Shown: positions 24,560 through 36,317 of the stretch, one piece after another | Layout of the letters: each line of letters begins with the position of its first letter | Position numbering within the stretch: position 1 is the first letter of the stretch | Assembly: GCA_002794775.1 (NCBI GenBank) | Contig: NBAY01000003.1 | Coordinates: forward strand, 124,001 to 188,000 | Direction: 5' to 3' | Length of the DNA stretch: 64,000 bases | DNA from: Porodaedalea pini | Lineage: Eukaryota > Basidiomycota > Agaricomycetes > Hymenochaetales > Hymenochaetaceae | Position numbers and translations under genes: made by a program | The notes under the pieces: model-generated | Database searches by the model: none | Told to the model about the DNA's origin: nothing | Seen by the model: the letters and a program-made list of their open reading frames with translations, nothing else

Positions 24560-24704
24560 TTTGTGTCGCTTTCGAGAGTATAACCGCTAAAGATGAGGAC
24601 GTGGCCGCTAAACGCGGGCAGCGCGTGAGAATGTCACTGTGACATAACGCGTTTCTCCCTCATCTCTCTCAGCTTCAAATTCTAGCTTTCAAACCGCAGC
24701 GATC
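24560..24704. promoter_or_regulatory. Bidirectional promoter DPM2 / DUF4211 gene
   Basis: 145 bp between two divergent start codons. It contains an ACGCGT hexamer at 24647-24652 and a CT-rich run near 24653-24672 (TTTCTCCCTCATCTCTCTC), a common feature near fungal transcription starts. Function is inferred from the head-to-head layout. Confidence 0.5.
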
Positions 24705-26618
24705 ATGCCTCGAAAACCGATGTCTACTCGAACCCGAGGCTCACCCATCAAATTCAGGCAGCAGTCACTGGTGTCTCATTTCTCTTCTAGCCCTTCATCG
24801 CCTGCTTTGAATAAAAGCTCAAATCCAAATTCTGGGAAAACAGGAAAGAGTAGGCCGAAGCGTGTGCAAGACTCTGACTCTGATGTCAAACTACTCGAAA
24901 CATCAGTGCGCACAACTGCTCGACGGGAACGCCGTCCCGTAAATGCTGAAGAAGAAAGTGATAGTGGTGACGTTGGCAAGATAAAGTTCGAAACGCGGTC
25001 ATCCTCGCCGGAGAGTAACACAACTGAGCGATCGGGTTCAAACGCAGGGCTTTCTCCTAATCGTCCAGCGAAACGTCGACGCATCTTGAACTCTGACTCA
25101 GAGGAGAGCGAGGATGAGAGCGATCACCTGCCGAAAGAAGCTCCTCGACGACTCAGCAAGCGCAAGCAAGAGGAAGAGAATATTAATGAACCTCAGTCTG
25201 ACTCAGACTTGCCACAAAAGAGGAACACTAGGCTCGTGAAGGGCAAACGGCCCTCGTCAAATGTGGAGGATGACGATGTTATGGATGGGATCGACGAACA
25301 CAGTGAGTACCGGTTAAGCTCAAGGTCGGAGTTGACCAAGCAGTCGCTGAACGCATTCAGAAATAATTGATAGCCGTCTTCGAGGACAGCCATCACATAA
25401 AAGCAGATTTATGCAGAATCTTGAGAGGCTCAAAAGTTGGTCTTCGATTAAGCGCCTTTAATTTACATCCCTTTAACAATTTGATCAAGAGAAGAAACGT
25501 GGCATAGCAGCCAGTGAATCGGAAGAAGAGGCCAGTGAAGATGACGGTCTTATCCCGGGCGCAAGACCCAACAAGGGAGAAGATGAGGATGAAACCTCTC
25601 AATCGGAAGATGATCAGGCTAGTGAAGAGGGGATCGATGATTTCATTATTGACGACGAAGGAGATACGCAAACCGCGACTCTCCCTGCCATCTTCAGCAT
25701 GAACACGCATCAAGATCTAATTCATCATTTCAAGATTGTTTGCCAGTACTTAGTTCACCTCGCAGTAACGTCACCTGCTGCCCGGTCGCGAATAGCCGAG
25801 AGATTGACAAGCGGTTAGTGTAAATGCTTATCGTGCATGTTTGATTTATTAATACGAAGGCCCTCGAAATGTATTCTAGACGAATATTTCTCAATGCCCC
25901 TGTTCATTACTAGGCGGAAGCTTGCGGACATTAGAGACTCGATTGTGTCTTCTGTCTGGCGTCCGGCTTATAAAAGGGCTCTCCTAACATATCCCGAGTT
26001 TAACTTGCACAAATTGGACTTCGCGATCCCCCACTGCGATGCATGTAATCTTGGCGGGCGTCTCTCTAAGTTTGTAGGTCGCATGAGCGGAGATCCGTAC
26101 GACCGCACGACTTTTCAGGTGGGCTTTTTGGATAGATTTATTTTTATCTAAAAAAAGGCATGTTCATCACTATCATCTTAACTCAAAGCCCGTCGATCCG
26201 AAAAGCTCGAGCGATGACTCAGATGACGAGGGCGAACGTATCGCTCCTGAATTTAATTTGGGACGATTCTGCGCGCAACGGACTGAGATATTTCATGATT
26301 TATGTCACTGGGAGGTGAAATTTTCGTCTCTGCGAGATGTTCATCATCTTACAACCCGCGCTGTTTTCTCAATAGTTCAAACTCTTTCGTGAGCTCTCGC
26401 GTGAAGTTGAAGAGCTCTCGCATGCCGGACGTGGATTTGTCAGAATTGCGTACGCTGGTGCTGCTGCACCTCCGGAAGATGTCTCAGACGCGGATCAGGT
26501 TATGGAATGGTTGGACCAGCGCGGGATCATCAATTCTGAATGGTTAGAGGTTAAGCAATTGATGTCAAAGGCTACGAATCTGGAAGCAGATGTGAAGAGA
26601 GGGAAAGAAGATGATTGA
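24705..26618 (+). CDS. DUF4211-domain nuclear protein
   Basis: The first exon (ATG at 24705) encodes a basic, Ser/Glu-rich, low-complexity N-terminus with a likely nuclear localisation signal (NRPAKRRRIL). After introns the acidic stretch SEEGIDDFIIDDEGD leads into a folded block: HQDLIHHFKIVCQYLVH, ADIRDSIVSSVWRPAYKRAL, HCDACNLGGRLSKF, FNLGRFCAQRTEIFHDLCHW and FKLFRELSREVEEL. This order matches the DUF4211 domain of fungal nuclear proteins, related to the C-terminus of animal QSER1/PRR12. The pair CDAC plus a later Cys may bind metal. The function is not known. The last exon ends with TGA at 26616-26618, tail to tail with the next gene. Confidence 0.85.
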
Positions 26619-26772
26619 GTTCTTTTTTCGTCCTTCAATTTATAGTCATCGTTTGCTATTTGTACAAACATCAGTACTGATAGTCCTCTCAGTAGTGCTA
26701 TAATCCCGAAGCACGATTGCTGCACTGAGGTTGGACATGAATGCATATCTCTAAGGCGTATCATCCACTTCC

Positions 26773-28166
26773 TCACTTCCTTTTCTTTCCCTTCTTCCCG
26801 GCACTACTAGGATTCAACTTCAGATCGGATGTATCTCCAGAAACGTAAACACCAAGTCTTCTCATCATCTCCTCCGCACAAGCTGCTCCTCCTATTTTCA
26901 ATCTATCATGATATGCGAGCTCTCGTTGCACGATCTCCCTTCGAAACTCGACAGACTCAGGTTCAATTGCGGCATGCCTTTCCAATGTGAAGTCACCGAT
27001 AAATGAATCTAGGGGGAGATTTGTGGTATAAGACCCAGAAGTCCTCGCGATCTGCTGAGGAGTATGGTTTGTCTCCAGTTGTACATTATCGTCGACTGGA
27101 ATAAACATGTTCTGTGAGGCTCAAACAAGGCAATGTCAAGAAGCACATACAGAGGTAATGCTCTATCATTTCTTCCTCCCTAGCTTCCTCTGCACATACA
27201 GCAGGATCGCGCCAGAGGCTTTCTTCGCCGATTGGGACAATAAAAGGGCTTTCACTCAGAATCCTTCTCCTTTTCGGCGGGGGCGCGAACGATCTGCCAG
27301 AATCTGAGAAATGAAAATTAAGGCCGATTGCGAGTTAATCATACTAGTATATTCACCAGAAAGATTCGAGCCAGGGGTGCGAGTCGTTTCTATGTAGGAT
27401 CGAGGTCCGCTCCCCCTGTAGTCACCTCGATCACCGAATATTTTATTGCCAGCATTCGAAGACAGCTTAGATGAGGTGAAGCCTGGAGGCGTTGTGTATG
27501 GTTATAATTTCAAGTTAATTATATCAGACCGACTGTCTCAATTTCTTACCTGAGATTACTGCCCTCCGATTAGATAGCAGGGAGCTTGATTGCTTTTTGA
27601 TGCGCATCCAGGAGTAAAATTGTTTTTGCCTTGCTCCATGTGAAGCCCGGCGCCTGCTTTGGAAGAAGAGTAAGGGGTTTGCAGGGATGTTGTCAGTTTC
27701 GGAATCATCAACCACAGAGTTCTCAGAATCAGAAGGACAGCTGTAATGATCTTGCAAAGATGGGACAAAACATTGGGATCAGTATCAACCACAGGGGCCG
27801 CGAAAGGGTAGAGACGTTACGCTTGTACCCTCATGCTCACCGAATGAACTTGACTCTGCCTGATACTTGGCGTCTGAGCTGTCGCCATCTTCGAGCTCAG
27901 ACTCACTCCCACTGACAGGCTCGATGTCAGTGTACGCCCAATTCGGATCCCAGTTATAGTCGTCAACTAGAAATGATATAAGTATGGGGTCCTCCGATCA
28001 CGGGCAATGATCTTACTGACTTTGTATGGGATTGCCGGGAACATCCCCTTTCTGTAGAGCGTCAACTGTTCCGGAGACGGCGATAGAACCACTGAGAATT
28101 ATGGGCCAAATGCTGATAAGACATACTGTATATTGGGTTGTCGCTGGAGCCTCTAGGAGCGCCCAT
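26773..28166 (-). CDS. Unrecognised basidiomycete protein
   Basis: The proposed start is the ATG at 28164-28166 (MGAPRGSSDNPIY). An intron with GTATGT donor and CTCAG acceptor joins it to MVLSPSPEQLTLYRKGMFP, and a further intron to DDYNWDPNWAYTDIEP, an acidic Ser-rich region, a basic stretch (SRRRASHGARQKQFYSW, about 27620-27680) and KRRRILSESPF (about 27260). The last exon (about 27108-26773) has LPLDSFIGDFTLERHAAIEP and REIVQRELAYHDRL, and ends in the basic tail SAGKKGKKRK. Continuity of frame across several plausible introns and the charge pattern suggest a real, probably nuclear, protein. I can assign no family. The exact start is less sure than the 3' exon. Confidence 0.6.
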
Positions 28167-28572
28167 CTTATCGAAGCAGATTGTCTGAGATCTGTAATCC
28201 AGTTAGAACTCTGAAGGGCTGGAAACATAAAGATATTTACTTACGATTAAATCGATGCGTTGGGTGTACGGTGGGAGAAAAGAATAAAAGCACACTAAGC
28301 TCTCAGACCTCAATGAGGCAGTCAAATTCAACTGAGGGCGGAGATGAGAACCGGAGTCACGACATATATCCAAATAAGTGCGGTAGTGAACGGCATCCAC
28401 ATTTGATAGAAACGAAAAGGCTAACGACTCTTGGCCCGAAGGGGCTGGCTATTTTTATTATAAAAATACAGGCAAAAGACATAGCATATGCGAGGGAGGC
28501 GGAAAGCAAATCAGCAAATAATTTAGCGCAATAAAAATAATAGTGTCACAAGAAAGACAAGACAATGACAAG
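28167..28572. other. Intergenic spacer, no gene seen
   Basis: 406 bp between the proposed start of the unrecognised gene and the SFI1 stop codon, both on the minus strand. It would hold the SFI1 3' UTR and the promoter of the downstream gene. I see no repeat, RNA gene or conserved motif in it. Confidence 0.5.
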
Positions 28573-31500
28573 TTACGCCCCTTCACTTCGAGGCTTCCTC
28601 TGTGCGCGGCGGAGTTCATGCCACAGGTCAGTATTTTGCTCTCTAGAAACATTTCCCGAGCCATAAGTTGGTCTTGCTATCGAGAGTTTTGTGGCCCTTA
28701 GTGCGAGCGGGCGTCTCCTTGGGGCGCCAGACGAACCAGCTCTACTTGCTGAATCATCTTCTTGAACTGAAAAGGCTCGGTCCGACTGCCTATCACCTGT
28801 GGAAGGGCTTACAGGTCGAGTAGCCTTCCCAGATGTGACAGAAGGTGAAGAACGTAGAATGCCGTGCAATGCAGAAGAAAGCGGAAGGGATTGTCGAGGT
28901 GCTCCGCTAGGGAGACGAAGGTATCTCGCACGCCTATACTCACAATTAGACTCAAACATCGAGACAGAGCCTCCTTACTCACGCGACAGCCTTGAGGGCA
29001 ATCTTCGTTCTATAAGCTTGCGCCCATTTATCCAGAGCTCGAGCTGTACGAGGGATTAGTCCATGATTTAGTCAAAAACGGAATGAAAGCTACATACCTA
29101 GGAGCTTCTGACGATCTCTCTTCCGAGCTTCTCTGGATTGCAAAGCCTTTGGCATCGCCTCACGCCAAATGCGCCAGAACTTTGCCTTCGCCCGTGAAGA
29201 GAAGAATTGTATGGCCGGAATAGACTTTCAGATGATGATGTTAGACCTTTTGTTTCTTAGAAAAAAGAGGAAAAAGGATGCAACAACCCACCCTCGTTTT
29301 GGAATGCCAAATCAAATATGCCTGATACAAACGGGTTTTCTGGAATTGAATGGCGATCTTGAACTCCTATATACGACACATAAGGAAATGTTCAGCAGAG
29401 GGAAGCGCAAAGACATACGAGAGGTCGCAAACGTTCCGCTTGGTACCTTTCGCGCCATTGCTCCCATGCTCTTTCGACTATTGTCAGTTTCATATCTTCT
29501 TCCCTTTCCTGGAGTAAGAGCCGACGGTGGCGAATAGTCTTAGCAGCTGAATGCCATCTGGAGAACATTCGCCGCATGATTTCTTCAAAGATTCTCAGCT
29601 ATCATAAAGCTAGGCGAAATGATCTTAACTGACCTTCACGCTTAACGTATTGGTAACTCTGCATAAGCCTCAGGTCATCAGCGTGGCGTTTAGAAACATT
29701 CTTCCACTTGTCATAACACAGACTAGGAGGGTGCCGAATCAGTGTGGTAGAGAAAATATGTGGTCAAACTCACCTCAAGGTCTTACGATCGCGTTTCTCG
29801 ACGACTTCTAGTTCTCGAAGCTTGAGTGCGATTACGAGGTTGGTCCATCTACTCAAGGAATTGCACAAGATACGCTGGACGGGAGGGTATCCCATTAGAA
29901 CAAGCAAAAATATGTTGTAAAAAAGACTGCGCACAGTGGAGATCGCAACTTGAAGTTGCTTAAGAGCAAGCTGGTGGTACTGCTTGCGGGCAGTTATTGA
30001 GTGCCATCCTGAATTAAACAGTTAGATCAGGTATATATGATGACTCGAACTCTGGACATACTCTCAAAATACTTTCGTATTACTTTCAGTTGTAGTAGTT
30101 GTAACCGTCGCTCTCTCTTCTTTTCTTCCACAATTTCCTTCCATTTGTTCCATGCTTGCCTCATCAAGAGATACTTTCGCGCAACTTTTGCATGCTTAGC
30201 CATTTTGAGTTTTACTCGCAATTGCACACGCCAGACGAAGAGGGTCCTGTGCATTAGGATATCTTGATCGTACTGTTCAGCCTGGGAAAACAGGCTTTGG
30301 CGAGCAAGTAAAGTCTGACGCCAGCGTATGAGTGCGGCATTAGCTAATGCAGAGGAAGGCCGACATCGGAAGTCAACAGCACGCGCTTCAGAGTACTTTT
30401 AGTCGTAGTACAATCCGGAGGTGTATGCTTCCACTCACCTTCGGCTGCGTGTACTTCAGCAAGACGCAACTTCCAAGCCGACCATACGGTATGCAAGCGT
30501 TGTGAATTCCTAGCTCGATCCATAAGGAGTCCGCGTTCTCGGGCTTTCCACATACGAAGCACAGCTAGAAGCAGTATTCCATCTTGACGATTCTTATACT
30601 TGACAGCCTTGCGAGTCATGGTCTGGGGGTTGCATTAGTTAAGCGGTCGGTGGCGGGAGGAAGAAATAAAGACTTCACATGTTGCTTGGATAGCGAGACT
30701 TTCCAAGCTTGGTAGAAGTGCTTGATGACGAGACGATCGTGAAATGCATCTGCTTTGTGGTTTATGGACCTGAAGAAGAGATTTAGTCAGGCCGAATTTA
30801 AGGTAAAAAGAAATCTGAAAATCTACATTTTCTGCTTCCACATTCGCAGGACATCGTCCTTCAGTCGAGTGTCCATACGAGCACGAACCATCCTCTCAGC
30901 TTCTCGAAGACCAGTTTGGAGTTTCCAGAAGTTCCATGCACGAGTTTCTTGAGCATCTTCAAGGGACTGAGCGAACTCGTCTGCAGCTACTTCCAGATGC
31001 CCAATCTTGGTCAGTTCTCCTCTCCATATGCGAATTATCCTATGGACCAGGGTTCGCTCGTAACGCAAGTCGGCAACTTCACCCTGGTGAATTTGTCTCC
31101 ATTTCTGAAGACACCAATCAGGACGAAATCGTAGAGGAATCCTGGATTCGTGCCTACCATCCACGCGTCTTCTCGAATCCTCTCGTCCCTTTTTGTCTTG
31201 ATGAGTGACATTCGCCTGCGCATATCATCCTTCCACTTCGTAACCTGGACTGCCTTCACCCGCCTTTTCCATTTCATAATAGAAACCTGCAAAAGATAGA
31301 TGTCGTGACGCTGTCCAATCCGCTCGTATTCGCCTTGTCTATTGCGAAGTCTTAATCGCCATTTCTGAAGATGCTCGTGAAGGAGTGCTTTCCCATGCTC
31401 TTCGTCGACCTTTTCATTCATCGTCTACAATAAGCCTCGTGTGAGTATCGTTCTACTTATTGGCTTGTAAGACTTACAATGAGCCATCGCAAACTACCTT

Positions 31501-32614
31501 TCCAAACCTGCCAGCATCGCTCAAAAAGCATGACCTCTCGAAATCTGTCTGCCTCCTTCTCGTCACGAATCATCCGAACCTTCTTCCACGTATCCTCATC
31601 AGCGAGAACGTCATTCTGCGAAGGAAATTTGGTCGGTGCTCTGATTGGTAGCACATGTGTCGTTGGGGCCACCGAAGGCTGCCTAACGGGCTGTAAGGGT
31701 TTCCTCGCTAAAGGAAGCTTGTGTGGAGGCGGAGTAAACGTGCGAGTAAGTATGTCACTCGAAAACTCCGAAGCTCCGTTATAGATAGAATGTAGGTTTT
31801 TAGCCTGCACTGGTATGAATTGATCGATGGTCGGGAGAGGCGGGTAAGAGGATGGCTCTGTAGAAAGCCGGAGCGCGTTCTCTTTCGTGTCACTTGCCCT
31901 CCCCCGTGGAATGAGTGTCGTCGGCGAGCTGGAGAAATCAGGGTCATCTGTCGTACCTTGTTCCTCCGTAACATCAGTTCCTGTCTCCGTCTCCATTCCC
32001 GTCTCGGTTCCTGTTTCTGTTTCCGTGGCCTCTGACGTGCCGTCTTGATGCGAATGAACCGTAACAGAATCGCGTCCATACGCCGACAAGGGAGGCCTTG
32101 AAGAGCTGGGCCGTGAAACACCCGCTCGATGTCGATGGAAAGCGGGGAGAAGGTCGCGAGTTTCTGCGCGTTCGACACGGATACCACCTCTGGCTCGCGG
32201 CGCAGCTACCCTCGCGCTCCTCGGAGTCATGTCCCCATCATCTCCATCTCCATATCCCTGCTGCTCCTTCACCGTTCTCCACTTCGTGCCCCAGTCTAAT
32301 CCCTTCACTACACCCAGCTTCAGAAGGATCTTGTAGTACACGACATCGTTTGCGGCGTCCATGCCACGCTCATGCAGCACCTCGTTGTACGCCTTGAAAA
32401 CGGTAAGGAAGGTGGTAGCAGATGGAGGGGAGCGCTCAATTATCTCGTCGATAAGTCGCACATCCTTTGGCGAAAGCCCAGAGAGTGCTGCGGAGACCGA
32501 TGAAGTCGCGCTCGTAATAGTTATGTCCATCGAGCTGAGATTCGGAATGCGCCCCTTCGGGTGACGCTTAGGAGAAGGCTGTGGAGAGGCACGGGAAGGG
32601 AGAAAAGCTGACAT
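28573..32614 (-). CDS. SFI1: SFI1-like spindle pole body / centrin-binding repeat protein
   Basis: Sfi1 is a long helical rod that binds centrin (Cdc31) at repeated Trp-containing sites and controls spindle pole body duplication. The ATG is at 32612-32614 (MSAFLPSRASPQPSPKRHP). The N-terminal domain (SPKDVRLIDEIIERSPPSA, ILLKLGVVKGLDWGTKW) is followed by a disordered Thr/Glu-rich linker. A long series of helical repeats carries the LxxxFxxWK-type signature: MLFERCWQVWKGSL, EHLQKWRLRL, VSIMKWKRRV, RIIRIWRGEL, RAWNFWKLQ, VLRMWKARE, TVWSAWKLRL, LMRQAWNKWKEI and VERAWEQWRERY. The C-terminal tail (28573-28959) is basic and Ser/Pro-rich. Repeats are split over many short exons. The TAA/TGA-bounded last exon ends RKPRSEGA at 28573. 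Its upstream region has an ACGCGT-CGCGT-CGCGT array. Family assignment is strong; exact exon edges are not resolved. Confidence 0.9.
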
Positions 32615-32710
32615 TGCCAGGCAAGCATCAATATTGGCTTTTGACTAGACAAGCAGAGTAGTTGCAGACCGTGCGGTCCTTGTTTCCGAAACTGAGAATC
32701 GCGCGGCAGC

Positions 32711-32741
32711 CACGTGTTACCGAACGCGTCGCGTCGCGTCA
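32711..32741. promoter_or_regulatory. CACGTG box and ACGCGT/CGCGTC array upstream of SFI1
   Basis: About 97-127 bp upstream of the SFI1 ATG there is a CACGTG palindrome (32711-32716), then ACGCGT at 32724-32729 running into two more CGCGTC units up to 32740. ACGCGT is the MluI cell-cycle box bound by MBF-type factors in ascomycete yeasts. Its use here is an inference supported by the mitotic role of SFI1. Confidence 0.45.
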
Positions 32742-32970
32742 CACCAAAACAAGTACAAAGTCATTGAAGCACAAAGTGAGATACTGTGGGTCCGAAAACT
32801 CTTACTTGTAAGCAAGAATTATAGGTGTCTAATTAGCAAGCAGTGAGTGAGTGTTGATCGTGCAATATGCGAAACACAGATGTAGAGGCAATGAATACAG
32901 ATGGAGAGCAAACGAAATGGACAAACGAAAAAGTGAGAAAGGGCGAGGTGACTCTGCTGGGGAGCCGAAA

Positions 32971-35786
32971 TCAGCTGTGAGAAGTTTGAACTTGCGCTCC
33001 TGTCCGCGCTTCTCCTATATGAGGTGAAGCCGGTCGAGAGCACGTCGCAACGCGCTGCGACTTGAACTCGATCTTCGCCTGCAGCTCGCTGGACATTTTA
33101 TACACAGGTATAAGCGTCGCAGACAACGCCTGTACCTGCTTCTTGTTGTGCTCCTGGATGACTTCTGCTACACTCGAAGTCAAGTTCTCAATAGCTATAT
33201 CGATTTTAGGATCTAGCTCTACCCGGATAGCTGGCAAGACCTTGGCTACTAGTTGATCGAGTAGCTCCTCTGATATGCCGGTAGGTGGAGCGGGCGCTTT
33301 CGAATCCTGCAAGGCACGAACTTCTTCCCGGAGCGATTCAAGGTCTTCGGCAGATCGATCTAGTAGGTCCTGACAGTTGCGGGCGTGGGCTTCGCCTGCT
33401 GCAAGGATTCCTCGGTCCTGAAAAAATATGTAAGCTAAGCATTGCATTCCGATGACCAACAAGGACTCACTTCCTCTAGGGAATTCTTGAGTCGATCAAT
33501 CTCTTGCTCTGCTGCTACCTCCATTTGCTTGAAGGAGGTGAATATTTCAGCAACGTTGTTGCACATCTCCACCAGATCTTGTCCGAGCGAGGCCTGTCCT
33601 TCGCTGAGTTTTGTGATTTTCTCCGACAGTTCGTCGTTGTCGTCGTCCCCCATCTCCATGCAGTCCTGAAAGGTAGACTTCATGTCTTCCAATTTCTCTT
33701 GCATGACATCGTTGACGTTTAAGGCACTACGAATATCCATGAACAGGTTCGAAAATTCTGTGGCTTTACCCTCAAGACGGGCAAGCCGTTTGTCTAACTG
33801 TGTCTCTCTGATACTGGTGACCACGGGCTGAACCCTCCCGGACCATCTGTGGCAATCGGGTTGGGGGTCGCTGCAGGCTCAGGGCCAGCACGGGCTCGAT
33901 TATCCTAATATCATAAGTGAGTAGATTCAAGCGACGCTCAGTGAAGGATGATGTGTGACCGACAATATCTTCCGCGGTTAGTCTCATTGTATCGACGCAA
34001 GTCTTCACATTCTTCACATACTCCCTTAGGCCAATAAGCTCCTCTTTAATTTTCTTCTCCTCTACCCTCCGACTCGTAAGCAGCTGCATTGGGAAATCAA
34101 AGCCTTCCTCAACAGCACATAGGCTGTTCAAAGTGTTCTTGTACTCTTTGTCTCGCCGTTCAGCACGACCTTTGAGGGTCTGAATGCTTTCATCTAGCAA
34201 GGTCGTACCCCTACTTCCAACCTTCACGTATATGGAAGAGTTCTGTGCTGCCTTATAGTCTTGATGGCGAACCCGCTCTTCATTCCATCGCAGTCTCAAC
34301 ATAATGGCCCGGTAAATGAGTCTAGCGGCGATATCTTATGAGAGAATTACATTGACAAGTGCAGATATGGCACTCACTCGATATATTCATTCCAAATGAC
34401 CTTAGCCTCTTTATGCGAGACGCTTTTCAATGTCCGAGGCTCTTTCGATGAGGGCACAACGACGTCTACCGACGTTGATCTACTTGTCTGCATACTCATG
34501 CCAGGGCTAATTTGACGTTTCAATGAAGAAATTGGACCAGTATTAACCACAGGCGACCCGAAAGGCTTTGTAGTAGCCGAAGTCGTAGCTGATAATGGAG
34601 GAATCGAAGTTTGTGGGGAGTCAACATCCATTGCTGCTGAAGGCTCAGTTGGCGGAATTGTGAGACTCTCAATTATCGGACCCTTCGCTTTAGCTTTCAA
34701 AACACTCGAATCGCTCGTGCGTCGCATGCCAAGGGAAGGCGGGGCTGAAGGATTTCTCGTTTGTTTTCCATTTGCGCATCAATGCACATTATCGTACGCA
34801 CCGGTTGAGTTTTTCGTACTAACAGACTCGTCGGGTGGCTCTGGGACATTCCAGCTAGAAGCGACTGCTTCCGTGGCCTTTGGACTGGATGCACCCCATC
34901 CTTCATCGTTTGAAGCCACCGTAGTGTCTATGACGGGCCAGGTGAGATTACCCCAGCTGCTGGATCCAGAATTCTCTGCGTCGATTTCCATCTGGCCCCA
35001 TCCACCTCCACCCCACGAAGATTCGGTAGCCTTTCCTTTTCCCTTGCCTTTGTCTGCATAGCAAGGGAGATTTATTGGGAGATTTATAAGTGTAGATCAC
35101 ACAATACTGAGAGAAGTGAGCATGCACTCACCTCCGTCATCGTCCTTCATAGTACCTGAGGAGAGCCATTCCAGGTCGCCGATAAGAGGACATACAGAGA
35201 GAAAATGGTATAATACAACTCACCGTCTCTGTCTCCCCAACCCGTGGACCAACCTTGGTTGCTTGTCGAGCTTCCTTCGGCTTTGTCGACCTCGCCACCC
35301 CAAGTCCCACTCCAGGAGCCCGATGTTGAACCCCAGCCGGTATCACCACCAGTATTTGAGCTCACGCCGCCGCCTCTTGATATGTTATTGCTGCCAGTTT
35401 TATGTCGAGGTCCTGTTGGAGGTCCACCGGGTCCACGTCCACGTCGACGTCCACGTTCACGTCCTCTACCGCGTTCAGAAGAGAATTGACGCTGTCCAGT
35501 AGGGAGCTATCATTAGCAAATTCATAGATGCCAGAGGCGTATATAAACGAGGGCTGTGACTGGATAGCAGGCTGCAGACTTACGCGTCGTGGTGCTTGAG
35601 ACCAGGCTGGATCGCTCGGATGAATGAACTGACATATTCCTATTCCTATTTTAGGACAGCCACCGTTCTTCGTATTTCCCTCGTCGTCATATTCCTTTGA
35701 GAGACGCAACACGACGCAAACCAGTTAGCGTGTCCGAATGTCAGTGCAAGGAACAGAACACTGACCCTACAACGAGCAAAGGGCAT
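32971..35786 (-). CDS. CCCH zinc-finger, RGG- and GW/WG-rich protein with C-terminal coiled coil
   Basis: The ATG is at 35784-35786. Exon 1 (35786-35766) encodes MPFARCR, and a 71-bp intron joins it to EYDDEGNTKNGGC, then PKIGIGICQFIHP. Together these make one CCCH finger (C-x13-C-x7-C-x3-H) at the extreme N-terminus. An RG-rich segment follows (ERGRGRERGRRRGRGPGG, about 35420-35480), then a region with repeated GW/WG dipeptides (DTGWGSTSGSWSGTWGG, NQGWSTGWGD, SSWGGGGWGQ, SSSWGNL, DEGWGAS). The C-terminal half is helical: NEERVRHQDYKAAQNSS, heptad-rich blocks with ELSEKITKLSEGQASLG and SLREEVRALQDSK, ending at the TGA 32971-32973. This suggests an RNA-binding protein with a long coiled coil. 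I know no named orthologue. Confidence 0.8.
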
Positions 35787-36317
35787 CCTTAATATGAAAT
35801 AGACGCAGTCAGATACGAAGAGAACACGTAGGAGACGTCGGCGTAAGAAGGCGAGGGACAAGGCGGAGAGAAAGGCGTGTAAAAGGGGCACCTTTGTCTG
35901 GTAGAAGAAGACAGGCGCGTTTTTTGTAGCAATTTTGTGCAGGGCTGAATCGCGTGCGAGATCTATATTAATATTGTCTGTGAGCGCCAATCTGGCACTT
36001 GCCTACTTCTTCGGTTTAGAACGCCTTTATACCATTATAGGGCGCCCTCAGTGAGCCTTTGCGGATTCCCATAATTAATATTGATAGTGAAACGCTTGCG
36101 CAGCCGACGCATCAGAGATTCAGAGCACAACGATAGACCGAAGTGCATATATGCATACATCTACTCTGAAGGACGCGACCATGATTCTTATCTCAACTCA
36201 AAAGTAATTTCGACCGCTCCTGTAATCATGATACAGTCCATTCCATAAGTACATCTCCTGTTACAACAACCAGCATACACATAGGTAATGCGAGTCTTTA
36301 ATCGTGCAGTAAGTCGT
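35787..36317. other. Intergenic spacer, no gene seen
   Basis: 531 bp between the CCCH gene start and the RMD5 stop, both on the minus strand. It holds the CCCH promoter and the RMD5 3' UTR. I found no supported reading frame, RNA gene or repeat. Confidence 0.5.

Noticed and set aside
35400..35470. Alternating Val-Asp minus-strand frame (VDVDVDVD) as a repeat protein
   Set aside because: It is the shifted frame of the RG-rich segment of the CCCH gene. The RG frame continues correctly on both sides.
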